Assembly (NCBI GenBank): GCA_022559845.1 | Contig: CM040118.1 | Span: 262,159,519-262,223,518 of the forward strand | Reading direction: 5' to 3' | From: Amorphophallus konjac | Lineage: Eukaryota > Streptophyta > Magnoliopsida > Alismatales > Araceae | DNA: 64,000 bases | Shown: positions 21,073-32,114 of the stretch, piece by piece | Layout of the letters: every line of letters begins with the position of its first letter | Position numbering within the stretch: position 1 is the first letter of the stretch | The notes under the pieces: model-generated | The model's database searches: none | Seen by the model: only the letters and a program-made list of their open reading frames with translations | What the model was told of the DNA's origin: nothing | Made by a program: the position numbers and the translations under genes

Positions 21073-22746
21073 TCATTTACAATTCTTAGGTACCCAAATC
21101 CTTTTGGGTCCTTGTGGGTTAGCAGCAATATTTGCACATGGTTTCCACTTTTTGATAGTATTCAAATTATCATTTTTCATCAAATGACAACCATGCATCA
21201 ACTCACAATCATGCTTAGTATGCCCAGATTCACCAGAATAGAAACAACGCACAGAAGCCATTTTCTCATATGGTCTTTTAGCATAAACATAAGAATTCTC
21301 AAATCCATTTCTCTCAAATGAAACCTTTTTTGCATTTTTGAAAACATTCATTTTCTTGCATGCTCTCAAATCATCATTCTTCATAATGAAACAATCGTGC
21401 ATGGCATGTCCAGATTTACCACAGTAAAAATATGAGAGTTTCTTTCTAAGTGGTTGTGTGTGTGTGGCAGAAGTATGTTTAACATGCATGGGTGTACTAG
21501 CAGCATTTTTAGATTTTTGATGCAAATTAATTTTCTTTGTGGATCCATGTGTGTGTGCAACATGATTTTCCTTTTTCAGATTCTCATTTGATGTGCTGGC
21601 TATGTTTGAATTATGCACAAAGGATGTATAAACTTTATTTTCAAACTTCTTTTTGTTCACAGGATTATAGCCCAGCCCCTCTCTTTGAAAGTTTACTTTC
21701 ATTCCTAGTAATTTGTCCAGGTTATTTTGACCATCCACAAATCTAGACAATGAAGCATTCAAGTCAGAGATTTCTTTTTCAAGTGATAAAATGTGCAATT
21801 CATAAGAAACAATCACATTTTCACAAGAATTGATTTTTTCATTCAAATGTGTATCGATGGTTTTGTGATTTTCCACTTCTTGTTCTAACACATGCACCTT
21901 TTCACATTCATCAATAAGCAAACTTTTTCATTTTTCAAAAATAAGTAATCTTTCAGAAATGACATTATTCAACTGTTTCAATCCTTCATTTTCTTTTCTC
22001 ATGCATGAAATGACTTCTTCATGATTTTTGATGTCAGTCATAAGAGATTCATTTTCTGTTTTGAATTCCAAACATTTATTACATGAAGAATTTTCTTTTT
22101 AAAATTTTTCAAGATTTTTCACGTTGCTTTCAAGTAAGGAGTTCTGAATTAATAAAACACTAACCTCCTTTTCAAGTTTTGAGCATTTATCACAAGAAGC
22201 ATTCTCAAGAAAAGCATCTTCAGATTTATTTTTCAATTTTTTATTTGCAGACTTAACTTTCTTGTACTTTTAAGCAAGCTCATCATATGCATTCAACAAA
22301 TCTTCATAGCTAAATTCATCTTCATTATCAGAATCAGAATTTACCTTTGAGCTTGATCCACTTGATGAGCTTGATCCACTTGGCTTATCACTCCTTTGTT
22401 CACTCGTCCCTACCACAAGACATTGGTCTCCATCCTCTTCCCGAATTTTGGTTAGGCCATCCAAGATATCCTTTGCGGATCTGCAATGGGAAATAAAGGG
22501 GAAATAATTAGAATCAACTGCAACAGTTAGCAACTTTAACACCAAATAATTTTGTTCATGTTTAAGCTTTTGATTTTCAGTCCAGACATTTTTGTCCTTA
22601 GGCAACTCATAAGGACCATATGAAACAAGCTTCCATAGCTTAGGGTCATATGAGTTGACAAGACTGCACATTCTACCTAACCACAAATCGAAATTGCAAC
22701 CATCAAACACCGGTGGAGAATTCAAAGTATACATAATGGTAGTCAT
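21073..22746 (-). pseudogene. gag: Element C gag
   Basis: One minus-strand frame of about 558 codons starts at ATG 22746, close to the PBS. It ends at 21073 after GPKRIWVPKNCK, with three stops inside (the first at 22270-22272). It begins with the copia gag motif PPVFDGCNFDLW, continues through a Ser-rich acidic linker and about 200 residues of coiled coil, and ends with two CCHC-like knuckles. Each knuckle has lost one Cys: YFYCGKSGHAMHDC lacks the first and CFYSGESGHTKHDC the second. In autonomous relatives protease would follow; here no pol follows. Confidence 0.85.
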
Positions 22747-22795
22747 TGATCTGGATCACTCTAGATCGTTAGATCTATAAAAAAATAGAGCCTTG

Positions 22796-22807
22796 GCTCT
22801 GATACCA
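22796..22807 (-). promoter_or_regulatory. Primer-binding site of C (initiator Met tRNA type)
   Basis: The minus strand reads TGGTATCAGAGC two bases after the 5' LTR. This is the standard plant copia PBS. Confidence 0.92.
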
Positions 22808-22809
22808 AT

Positions 22810-25101
22810 TGAAGTCCCGCGATCAATGACACCCAAGAGGGGGGTGAATTGGGTGTTTACAAATTTTAAGGAAACTTTTGGCCTTTTTAAAATATGTGAT
22901 AGAATGCTAATTATGAGATTCAAAACTATTTGAACACAAATTGGATTTATCAAACTTTGTATGATGAGATATAGAATATGCAAGATATACGTAGATAAAT
23001 CCGTAACAACAATTAACAAATACACTCACTTAGAATGGAGGTAGAAGAAAAGGACCAAACCATACAAATCAAACCATAGTGCACAACGATTTTTAAGGTG
23101 GTTCGGATGCAATGACGGCAATCCTACGTCCACCCCTCATTAAACCTGGTGAGGCTTCACTCGGGGATAAATCCCCAAACGGAGACGACACTCCAACCAC
23201 ACACGCAGGACGACGCCTGCCCACACACACGGGGACGCGCTCCAAAACACACACACATACAGAGATGCAGTCTCCAACACGATCCAACAAGCGGATCAAC
23301 AAGACACACACACGCTGCGACAAGTGTAGCATTCCACACACACAAACACTAAGATATGGATAAATCCACACACACACAGAGATCTAAGAAGACCTATGCA
23401 CACACGAATCAAGTACGACACACACACACACGACCACGGATCCAACAACGATCCACACACACACGAGTTTACAGTTTATAAGAAACACAAATCTAAAACT
23501 ATAAAGCACAAAACATAAACATGAATAAACCACAGTTTAGAAAGCTCCTGATTTAGGCTCCCCCTAAGTGTGTGCTCTGGATGTTCGCGTTGATTCCTTC
23601 TTCACTTGAATAGCTTGAGACTCAGCTTGAATGGCCTTGTATTTGATGTAGATCTTCTTACACGGAGTACTGTTCACGGCTACAGTACCCTTCCTTCTTC
23701 CTTGGACAAATCCATGTATCTTCTTGATGCTTGTGAGCTTGTTCTCTTCCTTTGAGACTGCTGACTTCAAATGGAGCTAGAGTACCTTAAGATGATGCTT
23801 GAATGGCTCCTTCTTCCTTGTAGCATCCTTCTTCTTCTTCCCTTGGATAGCCTTGCTTTTATCTCTTCTTGAAATCCTTGCTTGCTTCTTGATAGCCTCA
23901 CCCTTGATCTCTCTTTGTTGGTTGCTTGATTCTTCACTTCATAGATGCTTGTTGGCTTGAGAAGTACCTTGAATGGGTTGGAGATAGATGAAGAACTTGC
24001 TGCACGAAGTACTGTTCACGGAGCTACAGTGCTCTCTTCTTCCTCCTTGGACAGCACCCTCTTGATCTCCCTTGAAGCCCTCTTGGATGGTTAAGGTTAT
24101 GGCTCCAAATGAGATGTTTTATAGCCCTTGAATGGTCCATGGACATCCCCCAGACCAGATCCACATTTTGTGGGTGATTTGGTGTCAATAGGATTAAAGA
24201 ATTACAAGGAGAAAGACTCTTCTCGAAGTGGAAAACAAAGTCAACATATGTTGGCTCGGGGCTGGCGGTCGACCTGTGGAAGCTGGAGATCGACCGCTAC
24301 TGAGAATCCTGTAGAAATATGATCCCTGGCATTTTCGGTCGACTTGGGGCAGTCGACCTACAGCTACAGTAAACTTCAGACTTTTAGGTTTCATCCCCGA
24401 ACTCCATTGCAACCCATTTAAGTTTGAGGCTTCAAACTCCTTTGATCTTGGGGAATATATGTTGAGTGTTTTGACCTACAAAACCGTAGAAAAAAAAGGA
24501 TTAGAACTTTGATCAATAATTCATGTGGTAATTGCAGGAAGTACATGTATGAAACCCCTTTGGTCATTTGGTAATTTCAATCAATTAACAAGAGCTTATT
24601 GTAAACCATTTGAGCAAGATATAAGTACCATTATTCCAATTTTCAAGCAAGTCTCTCATGAGTTATTTCAACATAATGCAAGCTCAAAATCATATGTGAA
24701 ATATGTATTAGAGTTCAAGAAGTGATTTACATTGAGACCCAATTTCACATATAAGATTGGAACACTTGTTGCTTTGACAAATGCATGTATGGTATGCGTA
24801 AAAATCAACCAAACAAGTTTCAAACTATTTGATCAGGATTTGAACAAAAGTGTTCATCAAAGCTCAAGTCCATATGTTCAAACATATAAAGGCTTGAAAC
24901 CTCTTGTAGAACCAACATATGCAAACCAAGCATTAAGACCATGTAACCGTTGCCATTTGCCATCTCAAACATACAAAGATAACAGGAGCATGAGCAATCA
25001 ACCACAAGTTTAGTTATCATCACTTAATCACACATTACATTTAGTTGTCATTAAAATCATAACTTAACAATCACAACAATAATCAAAACCATAACTCAAC
25101 A
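22810..25101 (-). repeat. 5' LTR of element C (right copy)
   Basis: It aligns end to end with 14905-17195. The inverted motif near 23668 is perfect here: GTACTGT, TCACGGCT, ACAGTAC. Confidence 0.95.
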
Positions 25102-25106
25102 ACCGA
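25102..25106. repeat. Target-site duplication of C, right copy (ACCGA)
   Basis: It follows the end of C's right LTR and matches ACCGG at 14900-14904 except for one base. Confidence 0.85.
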
Positions 25107-26186
25107 GACTGGGTTGGCACGTCTCTTTCTATCACCGACCTAGTCGTCGAAAAAATGAAGTCGGACGAAGATTTCGTCCAGTATGCCGATAGATGGAGGT
25201 CCCTGGCAGAGAGGATAAAGGATACTATCTCAGAGCCAGAGCAGGTGAAGATGATTGTATCAAATGCTACCCCCCAGTTTAGGCATATCCTGGCAATCAA
25301 CAAGCTTAACACCATGGAGGAGCTATACGAGAGGGCTCGGTATGTCCAGACACAACTGAAAGATTCCCCTCTCATGCATATGTTCGAGCCACCAAAGTCG
25401 ATGGTGTTTAGGAAGCCGGGCACTGGTGTCCAAGGTGGGGTGATAGAAGGGGTAGTGACAAATGAGCAGGTGAGTGCGGTTGGCAATCCCAACCAGCAGG
25501 CCGACCCCAGGCCTCCACAAGCCCTACCACTCCCCTTCCATCTGAACCAACAGGGTCAGCAACCCTATCGTCCCCCCCTACAAAACAACTTCCATCAGAA
25601 CAATGTGGCACAACCCTTCCGTCCCCAACAACAACAACAGCCACCTGCTCAGTACCATCATGTTCCACCTCCGGGGAACTACGGACCCCCACAAAAACCG
25701 AGAAGGCCGATTGGCCCGAAGAGAGCTCACTACCCACCATTGCCAGAATCACTACCGGACATCTTTAATGCTCTCATGGCTGTTAATTCACTCGTCTTGC
25801 CCAAAGAAAGACCCATATGGCCACTGAATGTTGACACGTCTAGATATTGTGTTTACCATAGGCAGCCGGGCCATACCGTGGAGAACTGCTTTGATTTTAA
25901 GGACTACATTTATGATATGAATGATGGACACTTAATTGATTGGGATGAAATGAGGAGAGTTGTCACCACTTTGAAGGCAAGGAGACCTCCCCCCAGACCG
26001 CAATTACAACAACAACAACAACAACAACAACCCCAACAACAACAACAACCTCAGCAGGTCCCACAGCAACAACCGAACATGGGCATTGTTCAAAACCCAC
26101 TTCCGGAGCACCAACGACCCAATCAGCAAGTCAACCCCATCTCTTCCTTCCCAGAAATCGGAAGTGGGCAAGGTTGGCACGCGTAG
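25102..26186 (+). pseudogene. gag: Element A gag, 3' part
   Basis: It continues the gag core from RDWVGTSLSITDL through the helical C-terminal domain (about 25155-25400). A Pro/Gln-rich linker follows, then a knuckle-like segment CVYHRQPGHTVENC near 25848, which has the spacing seen in Tat gags rather than a classical CCHC, then a polyglutamine stretch (about 26000-26070). The frame ends at TAG 26184-26186. Further gag sequence is probably in another frame, so there is a frameshift near 26100-26190. Confidence 0.85.
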
Positions 26187-27536
26187 GGCACCTCCGTTCT
26201 TGTTGCCCATCACATTCCTAGCCACCCCCTCGCCTCATCCGGTCGGCACCTCTTTCTGCTCGAACCACGTCACAACCCTCGAGTGGACCTATTTTTGTCC
26301 CACAGTCATCACGCCCTCTTATCCGCTCCCCCGTCGCCAGTTCCCACCCGGTCCAGCCCTCCACCACACCGCTACCTACACCCTCAAAACCCCTAATTTT
26401 CCATCGCCCATCCGAGGCCCCATCCACCTCCGCCACTCCTTCTCCCCTAGCCTCGAAACCTCTCATCATACACCATCCATCCTAGGTGCCGTCCACTCCG
26501 CCTCCACCTCTCCCAAACAAACCCCTCATCAGGATCCCTACACCCGTCATCACCTCCGCTCCATCAACCATCCCTCCCCCACTTAAACCTCTGATAAAAC
26601 CCATACCTAACCCCGTCGAGGTGCAACCAAAGCAACAAGCCATGGTGCTCCCAAGTGGAAGGATCTTCCACCAAGTTTTTCCCCAGAACGGTCAGAGTCC
26701 AGAACAGTCCCAACAAGAGAAAGGAACTGAAGAGCAGTTAGAGGCATCCATCCCCGGGACACAATATGATCTTCTAAAACATCTGGACAAGACGCCTGCC
26801 CGAATCTCCATCTTGGAGTTGATTAAGAGGTCCACGTCCCATCAAGAGGCAGTAATGAAGTATCTCCAAATGGTCATGGTGAACGAGGATCTCCCGGTAG
26901 AGAAGATATCATCGGTGCTGACATCGACGAGCACGCAACCGGCCATCACATTCCATGACCACGAGCTTGCCCCCCAGGAGGCTCGGAAATATGCTTTGTG
27001 CATTGTAGTGAAGATCAACGGGGTGCCCGGAAACCCGTGCCTAGTGAACACGGGTGCCTCAATCAATGTGATCTCCATGAACACTCTCTTGCTATGTGGG
27101 GTTGATTTAGAACAGATAAGGCCATCGGCTATCACAGTCACCGCATATGATAATAGCAAGAGGCCTCCGCAGGGAATGATTATCCTTAATGTAGAAGTGG
27201 GTCATGTTGCTGTTCTTACGGAGTTTCACATCCTCGACATGGGCCCCCACGTTCAAGGGCATATTAGGTCGTCCTTACATAGGGACGCTGAATGCCGTCC
27301 CTTCCACCAACCACCAATGCCTAAAATTCCTGCACAAGGGACGGATCATCAAGGTGTTTACCATGCCCCCGCTCCCTACGGTGGATGATATTAACACTTC
27401 ATTGTCCTCTGTCTGGCAGACCCATAGGCCTATCCTTTCCCTGCTAGATGTGTGTGACCCTAGCCGCCCTTCACCAACACAAAGAAAGCCACTTCCCGGG
27501 CCGATGCCACGTTCCCCTTCCCATTCCAAGGGATGA
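26187..27536 (+). pseudogene. pro: Element A gag-protease linker and protease
   Basis: A Pro-rich linker (26187-26640) is broken by frame changes. From 26486 a frame leads into the retropepsin domain. The active-site loop reads LVNTGASINVIS near 27040-27075, where retropepsins have Asp-Thr/Ser-Gly, so the catalytic Asp is Asn here. A frameshift near 27237 separates it from LGRPYIGTLNAVPS and HQCLKFLHKG, the conserved end of Tat proteases, read in the frame ending at 27536. The enzyme would have cut the gag-pol polyprotein; this copy cannot. Confidence 0.82.
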
Positions 27537-27542
27537 GAGATC

Positions 27543-28230
27543 ATGAACAACTTAGGTTACCATCAAGGCAAAGGTCTAGGAGCACAATTACAAGGAAGAC
27601 TGAGACCGGTAGGGAAGGCAAGGGTAATCCTCAGAGTTGGCTTAGGCTTTGAAGGCCCGATTGAGGAAGATGGAGAACCTCTTACATGGACCTTGTACTC
27701 TCATTTCATAAAAGGGCCGGTTATACAGTTGGGGGATCAGCCGCAAGAATCACATGGGGAAGTTCGGATTGTCTACTTAGCCGAAAGTTGCTCGAGGGCT
27801 GCAAAGAAGGGGAAGCACGATGACCCGGACTGCAAGTGGAACAAGTGGTTCGATATACATGATATTTCCAGTGCACTACAGCAGATGTTCTCGCCTCCGG
27901 ACTTGGACGGGCCGCTTTTGATCTCCGAGGTGCCAAAAGGTGTCGTGGACATTACCGAAATTCCAAGTTTTCCTCGCCAAGAGGACGTTGCCACTGACGG
28001 ATCGCTTTTCATCATTCTATCTAATCATTCTCCTCAGCCATTGCTGCTGACTCTTTCTTGGGCTAGATGTTTATCTGATGATATTCCTAGGTCCCCTTCT
28101 CTACTCACATTCTTGCGCGGGCTTCTCAGCCCGCGCCAAATTTTCAACCATGATCTGCTAAACGAGCCTTACAACCCCTTAGCTATAGTCCCATTCTCCC
28201 ATTCTCTGATTTCTTTCAATTACTTTGTAA
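27543..28230 (+). pseudogene. Element A G-patch-like segment and protease-RT linker
   Basis: A frame from ATG 27543 begins MNNLGYHQGKGLGAQLQG, which fits the glycine pattern of a G-patch (GYxxGxGLG), followed by a further glycine-rich stretch GFEGPIEED. A similar motif lies between protease and RT in other Tat/Ogre elements. The remainder is an acidic linker with an unremarkable C-terminus. Ogre elements are known to splice an intron in this interval; I cannot place one with confidence. Confidence 0.6.
28115..28136 (+). other. GC-rich perfect hairpin between protease and RT of A
   Basis: GCGCGGGC, a 6-nt loop TTCTCA, and GCCCGCGC form an 8-bp stem in otherwise AT-richer sequence. Confidence 0.7.
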
Positions 28231-29651
28231 TTGAAAATGAAAATAAAAAAAAATGTTACTTTTCAAACTCCTCAACAGTACATTTCCTTTGAGGAGACCT
28301 CCTACATCTCCCACGAGTGCGCCCCGACCTACGGGCCATTCGTTCAAGGTCCCTTGAGCGACCTTCTTTACCCCTCCACTGAGGGGTCTTTTCCTGTACA
28401 TTATTCAACTTCTTCTTCGTCTGTAGAACAAGTCAGTCAGGTTAGGAATAGCAAGTCAAGGGTAGTACCTAGAAGAAAATCCAAGAGCAGGGAAATTCCT
28501 CATCGATTTCTTCTAGATTTAGCCAATAGGTGTCAGGCATGCCTAGCTATTCCTCAGCTGCTAGAGAATCCCATCCATCTGTCGGAGTTAGAATGTGAGG
28601 AGGATTGCACAATTGATGAGGGATCTGGAGTTTATGAGCTCACAGATGAAGAGTAGCCTATTGAAGAAGGGGACGAAGAATATGAGGACGCGGCTGACGC
28701 ATATGCTAGCGGAATGAGGAGGTTTGACGAACCATCAGCCACTATAGAAGAGCCCACCAAAGAAATTAACCTGGGAACCGAGGAAGACCCTAGGATCGTC
28801 CTCATAAGTGATAATTTGTTGCCATCTGAAGAAGAGGAATTGATCGAGGTTCTCAAGGAGTATAGGGACACGTTCGCATGGAGCTACGAGGATATACCGG
28901 GATTGGATTCCACCCTGGTCGAACACCGCCTAACACTAAAACCAGGGTCCGTCTCGGTAAAGCAGAGGTTAAGACGTTTCCACCCCCAGATGGCTTTGAA
29001 AATGAAGGAAGAGGTCGATAAGCTCCATAAAGCCAGGTTTATTAGAGTCATCGTATATCCTCAATGGGTGGCAAACATTGTCCCGGTCATGAAAAAAGAT
29101 GGGAATGTAAGAATCTGTATCGATTTCAGGGACCTTAACCGCGCGTGTCCAAAAGATGATTTCCCCTTGCCTCACATCGATGTGTTGGTTGATAATACGG
29201 CTGGCTATGAAACTCTCTCGTTTATGGATGGATTTTTGGGGTATAATCAGATCCGTTTGGCAGAAGAGGATCAGGAGAAAATATCATTCACCATACCCTG
29301 ACGAACTTACTGTTATTTAGTCATGCTGTTTGGCTTGAAGAATGCTGGAGCTACTTATCAAAGGGCTATGATGGCAATATTCATGACGTGATGCATGTGT
29401 ATTTAGAGGTGTATGTGGATGATTTACTGGTGAAATCCAGGACTAGGGCAGAACACCTGAGAGTTTTAGCTAAGGTGTTGCAAAGATCAAGGGAGTTCAA
29501 TTTGAAAATGAATCCAAAAAAGTGCGTATTTGGTGTCTCGTCGTACAAATTGCTTGGTTTCATTGTGAGTAAGAGGGGTATTGACATAGATACCAACAAA
29601 GGTAAAGCAATTAGGGATATGCCACCTCCGAAAAACCTTAGAGAAATTTGA
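28231..29651 (+). pseudogene. pol: Element A reverse transcriptase
   Basis: RT begins with an acidic leader and the entry motif FAWSYEDIPGLD, then WVANIVPVMKKDG, VRICIDFRDLN, FMDGFLGYNQI and GLKNAGATYQR. The catalytic box is YVDD at 29412-29423. Stops lie at 28654 (TAG), 29299 (TGA where the family has Trp) and 29649 (TGA, again a Trp position). A one-base deletion near 29381 shifts the frame. RT would copy the element RNA into DNA in the particle. Confidence 0.92.
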
Positions 29652-32114
29652 GGGTTAATCGGAAGGTTACAATTCATTCGTCGATTTGTGTCCCAGCACT
29701 CGCAAAGGTGCAAACCTTTCTACGAGTTGACTAAGTCAAGAGTAGAATTCCTTTGGAATTCTAAATGCCAAAAAACTTTTGTAGGATTGAAAGAATATCT
29801 GGCCAACCCACCGGTCCTAATTCCACCCACGCCAGGTAAACCTTTAATCCTTTACATCTCAGTCTTGGACGACTCCGTGGGAGCTGTCCTAGCACAAGCC
29901 GATGAAGCGGGCAAGGAAAGGGCGACCTATTACTTGTCCAAACTTCTCAACCCCTGTGAGCAGAAGTACACGGCTATGGAGAAAACCTGTGCCGCCCTTG
30001 TCTGGGTAGTGTACAAGTTGAAACATTACTTTCTAACTCATGAAGTCCATCTGATTGCCCGAATGAACCCTATCAAGTTCCTTCTAGAAAAATCTGTTCT
30101 TACGGATAGATTAGTACGCTGGCAAAGCTTTCTTTCTCAGTTTGACATCACCTACATTCAGCAAAAGGTGATTAAGGGGTATGCCATAGCTGAGCATCTC
30201 GCTCACCATCCTCTCCCCAAATTTGATCCTATCCAGTCAGAGTTTTCAGATGAGGAACTAATGTCCATCAACCAATCAGATGATTACATGTGGACGTTAC
30301 ATTTTGATGGAGCTCTAAATTCCCAAGGGAAAAGAATCGGCATTGCCCTCCTGTCGCATGAAGGCCTTACATTCCCACTGGCATACCAGCTCAAATTACC
30401 AGTTAACAATAATAGAGCTGAATATGAAGCTCTTCTAGCTGGCCTGGAACTCGCTCATTCTTTTCGTATCATTGAATTACGAGTCGTAGGTGATAGTCAA
30501 CTCATTCTTCGCCAGGTGCTCACCAAATATCGCACTCGCGATCCCAAGCTCAAGCCATACCAAGAACTCACTGTTGCCTTTGCCAAATTGTTCACCAAAC
30601 TGATCTTTGTCCATATCCCTCGTCATCAGAATATTCTGGCCGATGCCCTCACCTTGTTAGCATCATCTTTAAGGTTCCCTCTAGGAAGATGGTTTGATTC
30701 CATTTCCATCTACAAGCGTCATGCCCCTGTAATCGATGACGCTTCCTACGTAGATATCAAGGACAGGATAGCAAGGAAGGCCCTACAGGAAGAAATCCTT
30801 GAAAAGAGGGAAATCATGTTGGCAGAATTAGAAGAAGAATTGGCTGATAAGGAAAAGCCAGGGTTTTACGAAATTGCCAAGTATTGCAAAGATCAGTCCT
30901 ACCCTGGAGAAGTCACATCGGAAGATAGAAAAGCCATAAGGAGAGTGGCACAGAGATACGTGCTGGTCGGAGGAGTGCTGTACAAGAGAAGTCTTACTGG
31001 TGTTCTTCTAAGATGTCTCAACGAAGATGAGGTCTGGAAATGCGTCGAGGAAGCACACTCTGGTGTGTGCGGTGGCCATGTGAATAGCCAAATGCTTGCC
31101 AAGAAAATCCTTCGGCAAGGCTTTTACTGGCCCACCATGGAAGAGGATTGTGCCGTCTATGTCCGCAGGTGTGTCAAGTGTCAACTTCACGCCGATAAAA
31201 TTCATTCCCCATCTTCTTCACTTCATCCAGTGTCCTCCCCATGGCCTTTCTCCATGTGGGCTTTCGATGTCATTGGTCCTCTTGGTAATCCTAACTCCCT
31301 CACTAAGCAAAAATCATTCATCCTTACTGCAACGGAGTACTTCATCAAATGGGCCGAAGCCGAAGCTTACGTGGAGGTTAAAGCATCAACAGTCTGCAAA
31401 TTCATCATGAAGAACATCATCGCCAGGTTCGGCATTCCAAGCACAATCATCACCGACAATGGGCCGCAATTCATTTCTCAGGACCTTCAGGACCTCTGCA
31501 AAAGGTATAAAATTGCATTACATCATTCATCACCTTATTATCCACAAGGTAATGGCCAAGTAGAGGCCACTAATAAAACATTGATTAAAATCATAAAAAA
31601 GACCTGTGAGTCAAACAAGTTCTCGGATTGGCCAGAAAAACTAATTGAAGCTCTATGGGCCTATCGCACTTCAATCCATACTCCCACTGGGCAAACTCCG
31701 TTCGCCCTTACTTATGGGATGGAGGTGGTAGTTCCGTATGAAATCTTGGTTCCTTCTCTCAGGGTACAGTTGGACAAGGAGCTTCCCCTCGATGAACGTC
31801 GTGATTCACTCCTTGCCCAATTGGAACTCTTAGATGAGAAACGACTGGCCGCTGCCGAGCATGCGCGTGAATATCAGAACAGACTCACACGTTTTTATCA
31901 AAAGAAGGTCATTGAAAGGAAATTTCAAGTCGGTGAAATGATAGTTAAAAGAGTTTTTGTAAAACCTGGTGGGCCGAGTTCTAAACTCCAACCCAATTGG
32001 GAAGGACCGTACGTGGTTTAGGCTGTGCATCCTGGCAACGCCTATAGGCTAGTTAATGCTGAGGGGATCGAGTTATCCCACCCTTAGAATGGGCTTTATC
32101 TTAAGAAGTACTAA
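29652..32114 (+). pseudogene. pol: Element A RNase H, second RNase H and integrase
   Basis: The first RNase H (about 29690-30230) has YISVLDDSVGAVLAQ and KTCAALVW. The second, archaeal-type RNase H (about 30285-30690) has LHFDGALNSQG, NNRAEYEALLAGL, VGDSQL and HIPRHQNILADAL; this duplicate places A in the Tat lineage. Integrase has an HHCC zinc domain (about 31045-31200), then the DDE core with Asp in AFDVIG, Asp in TDNGPQF (near 31453) and Glu in GQVEATN (near 31559), and a C-terminal barrel ending near GPYVV. Stops at 32019 and 32085 precede the natural TAA at 32112-32114. Confidence 0.93.

Larger units (their letters stand above)
14905..25101 (-). mobile_element. Element C: Ty1/copia-like retrotransposon with gag only
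   Basis: LTRs at 14905-17195 and 22810-25101 (2291 and 2292 bp) flank 5.6 kb. On the minus strand the LTR starts TGTTGAGTT (TATTGAGTT in the left copy) and ends GGGACTTCA. The PBS is TGGTATCAGAGC (initiator Met tRNA type) and the polypurine tract is AAAAAGGGGGAGAT. Target duplications are ACCGG and ACCGA. A gag frame follows the PBS, but no protease, integrase, RT or RNase H motif was found in the remaining 3.9 kb. This matches the description of gag-only (TR-GAG type) elements that rely on a partner. I counted 2 mismatches in the first 128 bases of the LTR pair, so it is younger than A, as the nesting requires. Confidence 0.93.

Noticed and set aside
25990..26070. Polyglutamine stretch as a sign of a host transcription factor
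   Set aside because: It is in frame with A's gag directly after the knuckle-like motif, so it is a gag linker.
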